A DNA stretch of 64,000 bases from BOG-1184 sp964651515 (GTDB lineage Bacteria; Fibrobacterota; Chitinivibrionia; Chitinivibrionales; Chitinispirillaceae), in NCBI GenBank assembly GCA_964651515.1, contig CAZYYB010000002.1:40522-104521 (forward strand), given 5' to 3'. A program made the translations under genes and the position numbers. Positions 54,496-62,417 of the stretch are shown here, one piece after another. The notes under the pieces are model-generated. The model had not been told where the DNA came from. It saw only the letters and a program-made list of their open reading frames with translations, and did no database searches. The number at the start of each line of letters is the position of its first letter. Position 1 is the stretch's first letter.

Positions 54496-55362
54496 CTACC
54501 GTTTTACGCAACGAAACCCGATGAGGCTGCTCCGGTAGTCGGGGGCATTGGCGCACCGGTCCGCGGAGCGAAGGACATCGCTGCAATCACTCCACGAGCC
54601 TCCGCGAAGCACCCGATAACTGCCGCCGGACGGCCCGGTCGGATCCTGCTGGCTTTCACCGGCGTAACTTCCATACCAGTCGTTGCACCATTGCCACACA
54701 TTGCCGGACATGTCGTAAAGGCCCCAGGCGTTCGGAAGTTTTCCCCCTACCGGCCCGGTACCGGCCGGCGAATTGCAGTACCACACGACATTGGCATCCA
54801 TTGCCGCCGTATCGGCCGCCGTAAGGGGCGGAGAGCATCCTCCCCAGTAATAATCGGCCGTACTTCCCGCACGGCAGGCGTATTCGCGCTCGGCTTCGGT
54901 CGGCATTCGGTACCCGGTGCTGGAGTAATCGATGACCAGCCCCCCCAGATTGGAACAGTTATTATTGCTGTCCACCTCCCTCGATGTGTACGAGTATACC
55001 GTATCGAAACCGTCGACCCTGCTCCGGGCATTGCAGTAGAGCACCGCATCAAACCACGTTACCCGTTCAACAGGGCAGAGGCTGTCGTCGCCGAACGCGG
55101 AGGGATCAAATCCCATAAGTTGCCGGAAGCTGCCCTGCGTAACCTCGACCGTATCCATCGAAAAAGCGGATACGCCGACCGTATGGATCGGCATTTCATC
55201 GCTATACTCCGCCCCCATCTGAAACGTCCCCCCGGGAATCCGGCGCATGCCCGAGGCAAGGGAGGCCGATAATTTGCCGCTCCCTGCAGGATTGTCCCTC
55301 GAACCATTGGAGCAGGAAAAGACCACGATAAAAAGCAGGGGCCAGGATCGTGCAGCGAACAT
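54496..55362 (-). CDS. FGE/SUMF1-fold lipoprotein
   Basis: 288 residues from ATG at 55362 (GAGGAG 9 bases upstream). The lipoprotein signal ends at VVFSC. The domain is that of the protein at 26625-27482: MRRIPGGTFQMGAEYSDEMP, FSMDTVEVTQGSFRQL, VTWFDAVLYCNARS, YRMPTEAEREYACRAG, WGLYDMSGNVWQWCNDW, VLRGGSWSDCSDVLRSADRC, GFRCVKR. It has cysteines after LRGGSW at a spacing (C-x9-C) that differs from the C-x4-C of active FGE, so catalysis is doubtful. Exposed at the outer membrane; role unknown. Multiple such lipoproteins are common in Fibrobacterota (from memory). Confidence 0.87.
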   Translation of the reverse strand: MFAARSWPLLFIVVFSCSNGSRDNPAGSGKLSASLASGMRRIPGGTFQMGAEYSDEMPIHTVGVSAFSMDTVEVTQGSFRQLMGFDPSAFGDDSLCPVERVTWFDAVLYCNARSRVDGFDTVYSYTSREVDSNNNCSNLGGLVIDYSSTGYRMPTEAEREYACRAGSTADYYWGGCSPPLTAADTAAMDANVVWYCNSPAGTGPVGGKLPNAWGLYDMSGNVWQWCNDWYGSYAGESQQDPTGPSGGSYRVLRGGSWSDCSDVLRSADRCANAPDYRSSLIGFRCVKR

Positions 55363-55504
55363 GCATCTGACTCCTCGATGCGAGGCGTTCAACCGGGAAA
55401 CATCACCGGATGGTTGTTTCATCCGGGGGTAAGGCAATCGGCATGAGTTTACCGTTTTATCGAGAAAAAAACAAGCCTTACCGGCGGAGAGCCGCGGGCG
55501 GACG

Positions 55505-56152
55505 CTACTTTTTAACGTACCCTACGCTCTGGGCAAATACAACCGCCTGGTTCTTTCCAAGTTTCATCGCCTCGCCAAGCGCCTTCTTGTCGACCGAAGC
55601 CCGCACCACGGTAGCCAAACCCTGCGATGCACAGTAGAGGTAGATATTTTCGGAGATGTACGCCGCGTCGACCTCAGCCCAGGAACGACTTCCCTTACCG
55701 GTTTCGCGCCCGTAATCGACGACAAAGACGATATTGCAGGGGGCGGTTGCGGCAAACGGCTGCGTCCCGGTCAATTCACGAAGATCGGCGGCAACAACGA
55801 GGCGGAGCATATTGGCCTTTGCATCGTAGGAATACATGCCTTCGGGCAGCGCCACGTAGAGATCGATCTCCTGTCTGTTAATGGCGGACGGGGCGGTCCG
55901 CCCCCCGGTTCCGGGCCGATTGATCCCGAATCCCGCCCAGAGAAGATTGGAGAGATCCTGCATGGACAACGGCTGGGAACCGAAAACACGGCTCGATTTC
56001 CGCTCCATTAAGGCCTGCATGAGCGGTTTGCCGATTGTCGTTTGCGGCGTGGGAAGCGTGCGCGTGCTATCCGGAGCCGCAAACACCTCAACGGCGATGC
56101 ACAGGATGAGGATGGCGGCCGATTTTTGCAGACAATTCATCGGGTTTTGCAT
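55505..56152 (-). CDS. Exported nitroreductase-family (SagB-type) protein
   Basis: 215 residues from ATG at 56152 (GGAGTGATTACC upstream). Signal peptide about 1-26 (SAAILILCIAVEVFAA). The rest is a nitroreductase fold: MERKSSRVFGSQPLSMQDLS, LLWAGFGINRPGTGGRTAPS, AINRQEIDLYVALPEG, then YISENIYLYCASQGLATVVR and LGKNQAVVFAQSVGYVKK. SRVF..LS..DLS..LWA is the SagB-type FMN-binding start. FMN enzymes of this family are usually cytoplasmic; a clear signal peptide is unusual and suggests periplasmic redox work or a non-flavin role. Confidence 0.86.
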   Translation of the reverse strand: MQNPMNCLQKSAAILILCIAVEVFAAPDSTRTLPTPQTTIGKPLMQALMERKSSRVFGSQPLSMQDLSNLLWAGFGINRPGTGGRTAPSAINRQEIDLYVALPEGMYSYDAKANMLRLVVAADLRELTGTQPFAATAPCNIVFVVDYGRETGKGSRSWAEVDAAYISENIYLYCASQGLATVVRASVDKKALGEAMKLGKNQAVVFAQSVGYVKK

Positions 56153-56248
56153 GGTAATCACTCCTTCCACCTGCTCCAGAGTTAGTGCTTATAAACTTCG
56201 CTTTTTGATAAAAAGCAAATTTTGTGCCGGATAAAACCCTCAATGGTT

Positions 56249-57865
56249 CTATCGAACCAGAAAGCCCCCCAGATCCATGACCTTCCGATCCTTCAGAAGA
56301 AAATATTTATAGACTCCCTTTGCCGGAACTTTGTTGATGCCGCTCAGTATGGATTCCCTGGTCGCCGTTGCGGCAAAGAAGCTCTTGAATACCTGTCTGC
56401 CGTTCAAAGCATAAACCGCAAGGACGCCATCGTAGCCGATGCCCATGCTTTTTGTTTTCAGTTGTGCATTGAGCACGCCGGTGCCGCCGGTGGTAAAGGT
56501 GAAAACGCTGCTCCAGTCGCTGGTGCCGTTGACGCTGCTCGCGTTTACCCGCCAATAGTAGAACGTGAATGCCGACAGGATCCCGGCAAATCGCTGCGGC
56601 ACCGAAACCGTCGTATCGATGACAGGAGAAAAGGTCGATGTGGTCGCTATTTGAACCTCGTAGGCGGTGGTGCCGGCACTGGGAGTCCAGGTCAGCGTTG
56701 GATTCATCGGAACATTGACGGCATTGTTGCCCGGTCCAACGAGGGTGACCGCGGCCGGTGCGCCGTTAATAACCATGACATTGTTGCTCAGGAAGTTCGC
56801 CACATACGTTTTATTCGTCGCCGAGCTTACCGCTATGGCAACAGGCTCGGTGCCCGCGATCAGGCTGTCCGTTGCATCGGTCGCCCCGTCGATTACCGTC
56901 ACCGTGCTCGTGATGCCGGCTATGCCGTTATTGGCAACATATACCCGGTTGGTCACCGGATTCACCGCTATCGCCGATGGGTTAAAGCCCACCGGTACGG
57001 CGACGGTAGAATCGGTCGCTCCATCGATTACCGTCACCGTGCCTTCGGCATAATTCGCCACATAGATTTTGTTGGTAGCCATGTTCACGGCCAGGGCGAC
57101 GGGAGAGGTCCCCACGCCCACGGTCGTCGTCGAATCCGTCGCTCCGTCGATGATCGTGACGGTATTGCTGCTGTCATTCGCCACATAAATTTTATCGGTT
57201 ACCCAGTTTATCGCGATCGCCCGGGGCTTCAGGCCGACGCTGACCTTGATCATTGAATCCGTCGCTCCGTCAATGATCGTAACGCTGTCAAAATGATCGC
57301 TGCTGGCCGTATTGTTCGCGCTGTCATCCGCAACATAGATTTTGTCGGTTACCGGGTTTACCGCCACCGCAGTGGGTAAAAATCCGGCGTTTAAGGTGGT
57401 GATCGCATTGGTCGTTCCATTTATTACCGAAACGGTGTTGCTGTGGTAGTTCGCCACATAAATTTTATTGGTCACACTATTCACGGCTATCGCGACGGGA
57501 TCGATTCCCACCTTTACGCTATCCCTCGCATTGGTCGCCCCGTTGATTACCGTGACATTGCTGTTGTTGCTGGTAGTGCCGAAATTCGCCACGTAGATAA
57601 AATTGGTCACCTGGTTTACCGCCATCGCCTGCGGACCGTTGCCCACGCCGACGGTAACGGTCGAATCGGTCGCTCCATTGATCACGGTCACGTTATTAGT
57701 ATGGATATTCGCCACATAGATCTTGCCGGTCACCGAATCTATTGCAATCGCCACAGGGTTTTGTCCCGTAACGATGGTATCGCCGACCAGATCGGCTCCC
57801 GCCTGGATGACTCCGCCAAGCACCAGCGTCGCAGTAAGTATCATTTTCTCCAAACCGCCTGCCAT
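56249..57865 (-). CDS. Secreted YVTN-type beta-propeller protein with fibronectin III domain
   Basis: 538 residues from ATG at 57865 (GGAGGGTACT upstream; the longer frame has no support). Signal peptide about 1-24. Eight tandem repeats of about 42 residues with the core NKIYVANxxSNTVTVIDGAT and AIAVNPVT span about 30-365, forming a seven- or eight-bladed propeller. A fibronectin III-like domain follows (about 370-460; PTLTWTPSAGTTAYEVQI, FTFYYWRVNA). The C-terminus (YDGVLAVYALNGRQVFKSFF, then GVYKYFLLKDRKV) is a sorting-like domain. Probably a cell-surface adhesion or binding protein. Confidence 0.88.
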   Translation of the reverse strand: MAGGLEKMILTATLVLGGVIQAGADLVGDTIVTGQNPVAIAIDSVTGKIYVANIHTNNVTVINGATDSTVTVGVGNGPQAMAVNQVTNFIYVANFGTTSNNSNVTVINGATNARDSVKVGIDPVAIAVNSVTNKIYVANYHSNTVSVINGTTNAITTLNAGFLPTAVAVNPVTDKIYVADDSANNTASSDHFDSVTIIDGATDSMIKVSVGLKPRAIAINWVTDKIYVANDSSNTVTIIDGATDSTTTVGVGTSPVALAVNMATNKIYVANYAEGTVTVIDGATDSTVAVPVGFNPSAIAVNPVTNRVYVANNGIAGITSTVTVIDGATDATDSLIAGTEPVAIAVSSATNKTYVANFLSNNVMVINGAPAAVTLVGPGNNAVNVPMNPTLTWTPSAGTTAYEVQIATTSTFSPVIDTTVSVPQRFAGILSAFTFYYWRVNASSVNGTSDWSSVFTFTTGGTGVLNAQLKTKSMGIGYDGVLAVYALNGRQVFKSFFAATATRESILSGINKVPAKGVYKYFLLKDRKVMDLGGFLVR

Positions 57866-58073
57866 AGTACCCTCCGTTCCGAAGTTGTTCCCGACCTTGC
57901 CCTCATTGCGAACCATGGAAAATACAAGCCGCAGTCGGCCTCCGTGCTCTTTGAACGATAGAGCGACGGCATTATCAGTGAATATAGTCAAAGGAGGGGA
58001 AAATCGCGCCATGACCGCCGGGTGAACAAGGCACCGGTCGAGACCGAGCTCTGTCTAGGGAGAGAACACATGA

Positions 58074-58112
58074 AAAAAGATCCCCCGCTTCCCATTTTAC
58101 CCAAAAGGGAAA
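58074..58112 (-). repeat. Inverted copy of palindromic repeat A
   Basis: AGATCCCCCGCTTCCCATTT followed by TACCCAAAAGGGAAAA is, as reverse complement, almost identical to 26356-26395 (one extra C, two mismatches in the distal arm). Shared stretch is about 30 bases. Confidence 0.65.
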
Positions 58113-58147
58113 AGGTAGAAAACAACGGATTAAAACATGCTTCGTAG

Positions 58148-58167
58148 GGGCGATTCACGAATCGCCC
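58148..58167 (+). repeat. GGGCGATTC palindrome, copy 1
   Basis: GGGCGATTC, loop AC, GAATCGCCC: a perfect 9-bp stem. The same palindrome with one mismatch is at 62358-62377. Both have CTGC directly after, so they are copies of one small mobile-like palindrome family. Confidence 0.65.
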
Positions 58168-58667
58168 TGCCTTATGTCGCCCTGGGAAGGGGACCGGAGG
58201 AAAAGAGCGTGAGCCTCGAACACGCCAAAACATCGGATAGTCAAAGCTCACGCAATCGCCCTATCCCTCTCCTTTTAAAAAAGAGTGGAACCAGGTGCTT
58301 CTCCTCACTGCCGACTATGTCAAAGAACAGGCGGTTGCCGGGGCGCGGCGGCGCCGCCGCCACCCCGAATTCATCCGGACGATGCTTTACTATCCGGCAC
58401 GCGTACTCACTATCCTTAAGCCACACACCGGCCTGCTCGATTCACGGCGGGCTCCATGCCTGCACCACGGGTGGTCTGCTATCCAGACCCAATATATACA
58501 AAATATGGATAAAAAGCAATAAAAATTATCTATACAGTATTTAATGCTTGCTATTATTGGGGAAAAATCAGGGGTTCAATATAGTGGGCCCTTACAAAAA
58601 ATGGACCTCACCCGGCGCGAAGCGCGGAAGAAAAATCAAAAAAATATCGGTTTGTTCTTTCTTGTCT

Positions 58668-58696
58668 GGTTTTCCCCTCTCGCTTCAGGAGAGGGG
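58668..58696 (+). repeat. CCCCTCTC hairpin repeat
   Basis: CCCCTCTC (58674-58681) with GAGAGGGG (58689-58696) and loop GCTTCAG. The left arm with loop is repeated at 26309-26330; a relative is the perfect hairpin at 49801-49828. Confidence 0.55.
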
Positions 58697-58886
58697 CGGC
58701 CGGCTTCCGATCGGGGTAAGGTAAGGGAGAGGGGCGAGTCCCCCCCCCGGGCAGGAGTATCCAACGCGGCTTGTTACTCCTTGCTTCTCCAAACGTTATA
58801 TTCTATGTTTTGATCATTGGCCCTTTTCGATGGTAAGGGTACTTTCGTCTTTCCATGAGTTTATGCTCTATATCCCGGAGGGTATC

Positions 58887-61031
58887 ATGTACGCATTGAG
58901 ACTGTCGATTTTATCCCTGCTCGTCGTCGTCGCTTCGATCGTTGCCAATGTACCCGGCGGCGGCTCGACCGGCGCCAATGTCACCGTAACGGAAGCGGGC
59001 GGCAATGTTACCATGAGCAATGGAATCGTCACGCTCGTCATTCAGGTATCCAGCGGAACCATCACCTCCATAACCTCGACCCTCCCCGGCTCCACCGTCA
59101 CGAGGAACCTGCTTGCGGGAGGGTATGAAGGCGGCAAGGTTTATTGGGAACTCGAGTCCGGCGACGGCGTCTACACACTGCTGAAGAACCCGGCGACAGA
59201 CAGCGGAAACTGCGCCGTGGTCCAGCTGTTCATGAACGGCCAGACCCAGACCCCCGCCCTGGATGTGACCATCGATTATGCGCTCCTGCGCGGCAACACC
59301 GGCTTCTACGTCTGCGGCATTCTTTCGCACCCTGCCGCCTATGCCGCCGTCACGGGCGGCGAATGGCGCGTGTGTACCTACCTCGGCGGGATGTTCGACT
59401 GGCTGAGCGTGGATGCCAAACGCAACAAGAAGATGATCACCCAGGCTGCGTGGGAAAGCATTGCCGCGGTCACCGGAGCGCCGCCTGAAGTTGAACTGGT
59501 AACCCAGGGCCCGGACTCGGGCCAATACGAATGCAAATACGGCTACAGCGCGGATTTTGGCGAAGAAGAGGGCGGCTGGGGATGGAGCTCGGACACCGAT
59601 AACATCGGCATCTGGTTCACCATGCCGAGCCTCGAGTACTATCAGGGCGGGCCCAAGAAACGGGAAATCACCTGCCAGGCCGGCCCGGCCGTATTGAACA
59701 TGTGGGGGGGGGATCACTACGCGCAGAACGGGATGCAGGAAGTCGTTGCCGCAGGAGCGACCATGCGCAAAATTTACGGTCCTTTTTTCGTCTATCTTAA
59801 CCAGGGTGCCGGGGCGGGAGCGGTCTACAATTATGCCAATACCGCTTCCCATGCCGCAGCCCTGGCCCAGGCCGATAGCCTTTTCCACGATGCCCAGAAC
59901 CAATCCGCGGCCGAGCAATCCGCCTGGCCCTACACCTGGTTCAACGACACGGGATACAAGCAGCAAGCCGGACGCGCCACCGTGACCGGCACCTTTGCCA
60001 TCAATGATACCGGCCTGCGTAACGCCTCTCCGGCCAATATGTGGATCGGCCTTGCGCCGGACAATGGAATCGATTTTCAATTTCAATTCTTTACCTACGA
60101 GTTCTGGGTCAAGACCGGCGCCGGAGGAACCTTCACCATTCCCCATGTCCTGCCGGGCACCTATGCACTCTACGCCTTCGGACCGGGAGATGTGGGTACC
60201 TTTAAATATCCGACGGATATCACCGTCGCGGCCGGGCAGAGTCTCAATCTGGGCACCGTAACCTGGACGCCGCCCCGCACCGCCTCCACCATCTGGCAAA
60301 TCGGTATCCCGGACCGCGACTCCCACGAATTTCTGAATGGCGACTCCCTCTACATGTACTGGCAGACGTCCTACATCAATTACACCCCTGATTTCGGCAC
60401 GGGAATCACCTACACGGTAGGCACGAGCGTCGATGCCACAACCTGGAACTATTCGATGATGAATGCGCAAACCTGGAAGGTGAATTTCACCTTGCCAAAG
60501 GCTCCCACCGCGGGGACTAACGCGCGGTTATATGTCGGCCTGGCCTCCAGCCTTGGTTCCAACCCCCAGTTCAGCCTCAACGGCACCCTCATCGGGAACC
60601 TTAAACCACCTACGCTGGACCAGTCCGACGCGGTGATCCGCATGGGAAGCCAGGGGGCATTCTGGGATACGGCAGTTATATTCAACGCGAATCTGCTCAA
60701 GGCGGGGGCCAACACCCTTACCATCACCCAGGGTGCAAACGCGACCCTGGAATGGGATTGCCTGCGCATGGAGGCTGCCGGCACCGGCATGGTCTATACC
60801 GGTGTCACCAACGAGAACCGATCCTTCGCCCCGGACCGCCGGGCGAACTCATGGCGAGGAACATCCCTGGTGCAAGGGGACGGCATCCACGGCATGGATT
60901 TAATGCGACCCGACGGCAGGATCATCGCACATGCCGATCCGGGGCAGACGCTGAACCTCTCCCGCCTGGCACATGGGGTTTACCTCGTACGCTGCGGCGC
61001 CAGGGTCTTTCCCGTATCCTGGACGCGCTGA
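58887..61031 (+). CDS. Secreted rhamnogalacturonan lyase (PL4 family)
   Basis: 714 residues from ATG at 58887 (GGAGGGTATC upstream). Signal peptide about 1-21. The PL4 catalytic beta-sandwich covers about 25-330: MSNGIVTLVIQVSSGTITSI, EGGKVYWELESGDGVY, RNKKMITQAAWESIAAVTG, YGYSADFGEEEGGWGW. A fibronectin III-like domain follows (about 370-455; RATVTGTFAINDTG, HVLPGTYALYAFG), then a CBM-like jelly roll (about 465-630; TIWQIGIPDRDSHEFLNGD). The tail, DLMRPDGRIIAHADPGQTLN then GVYLVRCG, is a sorting-like domain. It cuts the rhamnogalacturonan I backbone of pectin by elimination, complementing the arabinan- and galactan-side-chain enzymes nearby. Confidence 0.9.
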   Translation: MYALRLSILSLLVVVASIVANVPGGGSTGANVTVTEAGGNVTMSNGIVTLVIQVSSGTITSITSTLPGSTVTRNLLAGGYEGGKVYWELESGDGVYTLLKNPATDSGNCAVVQLFMNGQTQTPALDVTIDYALLRGNTGFYVCGILSHPAAYAAVTGGEWRVCTYLGGMFDWLSVDAKRNKKMITQAAWESIAAVTGAPPEVELVTQGPDSGQYECKYGYSADFGEEEGGWGWSSDTDNIGIWFTMPSLEYYQGGPKKREITCQAGPAVLNMWGGDHYAQNGMQEVVAAGATMRKIYGPFFVYLNQGAGAGAVYNYANTASHAAALAQADSLFHDAQNQSAAEQSAWPYTWFNDTGYKQQAGRATVTGTFAINDTGLRNASPANMWIGLAPDNGIDFQFQFFTYEFWVKTGAGGTFTIPHVLPGTYALYAFGPGDVGTFKYPTDITVAAGQSLNLGTVTWTPPRTASTIWQIGIPDRDSHEFLNGDSLYMYWQTSYINYTPDFGTGITYTVGTSVDATTWNYSMMNAQTWKVNFTLPKAPTAGTNARLYVGLASSLGSNPQFSLNGTLIGNLKPPTLDQSDAVIRMGSQGAFWDTAVIFNANLLKAGANTLTITQGANATLEWDCLRMEAAGTGMVYTGVTNENRSFAPDRRANSWRGTSLVQGDGIHGMDLMRPDGRIIAHADPGQTLNLSRLAHGVYLVRCGARVFPVSWTR

Positions 61032-61048
61032 CGCCCACAGATCAATGA

Positions 61049-61076
61049 GCCGGCTCACATTGCGGTATGAGCCGGC
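61049..61076. terminator. Hairpin between convergent PL4 and ferritin-like genes
   Basis: GCCGGCTCA (61049-61057) pairs with TGAGCCGGC (61068-61076), 10-base loop, overlapping the last codons of the minus-strand gene and 18 bases after the PL4 stop. No U-run; perhaps a bidirectional end structure. Confidence 0.45.
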
Positions 61077-61531
61077 CCCATGAACCGATCGATGATCCGG
61101 TGCGCATGGTTCATTTCTACCCCGGTCAGCGACCGCAGCAGTTGCAGAGCCGGGGTGCCGGCGGGAATATCCAGGGCGAGCTGAAAGTAGTATTCCCCGG
61201 AGGAACCCTCCATCTCGAGGGCGCGCATGCATGCCACCTTCCGTGGCGGCGTGGTCCGGCTGTAGCGCGACATGGATTCATCAATTTCCGAACTCGCCTT
61301 TCGGATCTTCACCAGATTCGGTTCGAGCGCCTCGACAGGAAAAAGGTCCCGCTCGAAGAAGCGATCCCTGCCGCCGTGCAGCAGCACCGCGTGATACTCC
61401 TCCTCGGCCGCAAGATCGTTCCAGAATGAGCCGTCTTCCCGGAAAAGATTCGCCAGAAGATAGTAAAATTCGGCGGCTTTTCTCTCCATGGAGATTGTTT
61501 CATTGAAAATCGATTCGATTCGCGGGTCCAT
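61055..61531 (-). CDS. Ferritin-like/rubrerythrin-type diiron protein
   Basis: 158 residues from ATG at 61531 (GGAAGG about 9 bases upstream). Helical bundle with ligand motifs in order: E in ISMERKAAEFYYLLA, EExxH in AAEEEYHAVLL, E in RALEMEGSSGEYYFQLA, and ExxH in GVEMNHAHRII. This E/EExxH/E/ExxH set fits a rubrerythrin-like diiron site; no rubredoxin domain is present. Probable role in peroxide or iron handling in the cytoplasm. Confidence 0.78.
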   Translation of the reverse strand: MDPRIESIFNETISMERKAAEFYYLLANLFREDGSFWNDLAAEEEYHAVLLHGGRDRFFERDLFPVEALEPNLVKIRKASSEIDESMSRYSRTTPPRKVACMRALEMEGSSGEYYFQLALDIPAGTPALQLLRSLTGVEMNHAHRIIDRFMGPAHTAM

Positions 61532-61895
61532 AGGTTCCAGCCTTCCCGGTGAAATGGTGCCTGATTGATGATTAACCCGCATCAGGTGCTTGCAAACCTT
61601 GTGCCTCGCCCGAATATAAGAATTAGGGATAACTGCTCAGGTGGGGAAACCACCTTGCGGTGGTTCTCCATTTTGCACAAAATGGACGGTTTATTATAGC
61701 TTTAAATTGCACCAGCCCCTGGTCGGAGCCGCGAAATGCGTCTCCGACTCACCCTGACCTGGCGCAAAGTCAAAAGAGATCCTCCGCCTTCGCCGCCCCC
61801 TTATAAAGGTGGATTTTAAAAGGAGTGCAAAACGAATAGTGGAAAGTGTAAAAAACAGAGCGGGAAAACGTATATTAAATGTCGGAGCAGCGCCT
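61532..61895. other. Gap with inverted composite repeat
   Basis: 364 bases between the ferritin-like gene and the small protein at 61896. Contains repeats B and A in inverted order (61641-61686). The rest has a possible promoter for the small gene, not resolved; an in-frame upstream extension from 61809 exists but lacks a ribosome site. Confidence 0.5.
61641..61686 (-). repeat. Composite palindrome A+B, inverted copy
   Basis: GGGGAAACCACC-TTGC-GGTGGTTCTCC (61643-61669) is directly followed by CCATTTTG-CA-CAAAATGG (61668-61685) and ACGG. Read on the minus strand, CCGTCCATTTT...AAAATGG comes before GAACCACC-GCAA-GGTGGTT, the same order as at 26353-26566 but with the 150-base spacer missing. 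CCCACCTGAG follows repeat B in both places. Confidence 0.65.
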
Positions 61896-62084
61896 ATGAA
61901 AGTGGAAAAAGTCCTGACTATTGCAAAATTTGATCCGCACGAAAAGGCCATCGATGCCGCTCGGCACCTCACGCATGACGAACGAATCTCGATGGTAGAA
62001 GACCTTCGGGAGGAAATGGCGAAAATTGCCCACCATGAATATCCACAGCGACTTCGAAGAATTCTTACAATAGTTAAACGATGA
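61896..62084 (+). CDS. Small partner protein of a nucleotidyltransferase toxin
   Basis: 62 residues from ATG at 61896 (GGAG 10 bases upstream). MKVEKVLTIAKFDPHEKAID, then LTHDERISMVEDLREEMAKI and PQRLRRILTIVKR. Helix-rich; the pattern S/T-x-EERLxxVExLRxE followed by RLxRVxxVVKR recalls the short proteins that precede MNT/DUF6036-type nucleotidyltransferase genes. It overlaps the next (broken) gene by 50 bases. If functional, it may be the antitoxin left without its toxin. Confidence 0.6.
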   Translation: MKVEKVLTIAKFDPHEKAIDAARHLTHDERISMVEDLREEMAKIAHHEYPQRLRRILTIVKR

Positions 62085-62307
62085 GGGTGTTGAATATGTC
62101 ATCGTCGGCGGTTATGCCGTCGCATTCCACGGGTATGTACGGGCTACCCGGGACATCGATATTTTTTACCGGAATTCCAAAGAAAATCTCCTCCATATTC
62201 AAGAGTCCCTTTCAGGATTCGGCCTTCAAACGACGTCCGAACAGCTGTCCGAATTCGAAGATCCGGGAAGCATCATAAGAATGGGTAGATTTGATTATTC
62301 TGATTAA
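62035..62307 (+). pseudogene. Nucleotidyltransferase (AbiEii/MNT-like) toxin, broken
   Basis: From ATG at 62035 the frame reads MNIHSDFEEFLQ, then an in-frame TAG at 62071-62073, then LNDEGVEYVIVGGYAVAFHG and YVRATRDIDIFYRNS. GG(Y/A)xVxxHGxxRxTxDIDI is the GSxxxxD-type catalytic signature of DUF6036/AbiEii-like nucleotidyltransferases. The TAG replaces what is usually Leu (FLxLLN). After IIRMG the usual PPxRIDLL segment is lost by a small deletion with frameshift (VDLIILIKQVYRN continues in the next frame). So the gene has at least two lesions and is inactive. Confidence 0.75.
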
Positions 62308-62357
62308 GCAAGTTTACCGAAACGGTCTCTTCTTTGTGCGATATGGCAACAAAGGAA

Positions 62358-62377
62358 GGGCGATTCGTGAATCGTCC
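62358..62377 (+). repeat. GGGCGATTC palindrome, copy 2
   Basis: GGGCGATTC, loop GT, GAATCGTCC; one base in the right arm differs from the copy at 58148-58167. It stands directly downstream of the broken toxin gene. Confidence 0.6.
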
Positions 62378-62417
62378 CTGCGAAACCGCCCTGATTTTGA
62401 CTTTAACCTTGACTTCC

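Larger units (their letters stand above)
57866..58886. other. Long gap with dispersed repeats, no convincing gene
   Basis: A 1021-base region between divergent genes. It holds a copy of palindromic repeat A (58074-58112), the GGGCGATTC palindrome (58148-58167) and the CCCCTCTC hairpin (58668-58696). Short open frames at 58137-58544 and on the minus strand at 57988-58426 lack ribosome sites and overlap the repeats, so I do not call them. The last 90 bases upstream of the PL4 gene should contain its promoter, which I cannot place. Confidence 0.5.

Noticed and set aside
58137..58544. Possible gene in the long gap before PL4
   Set aside because: Starts inside a palindromic repeat, lacks a ribosome site, and the translation (Arg-rich, mixed) matches nothing I know.
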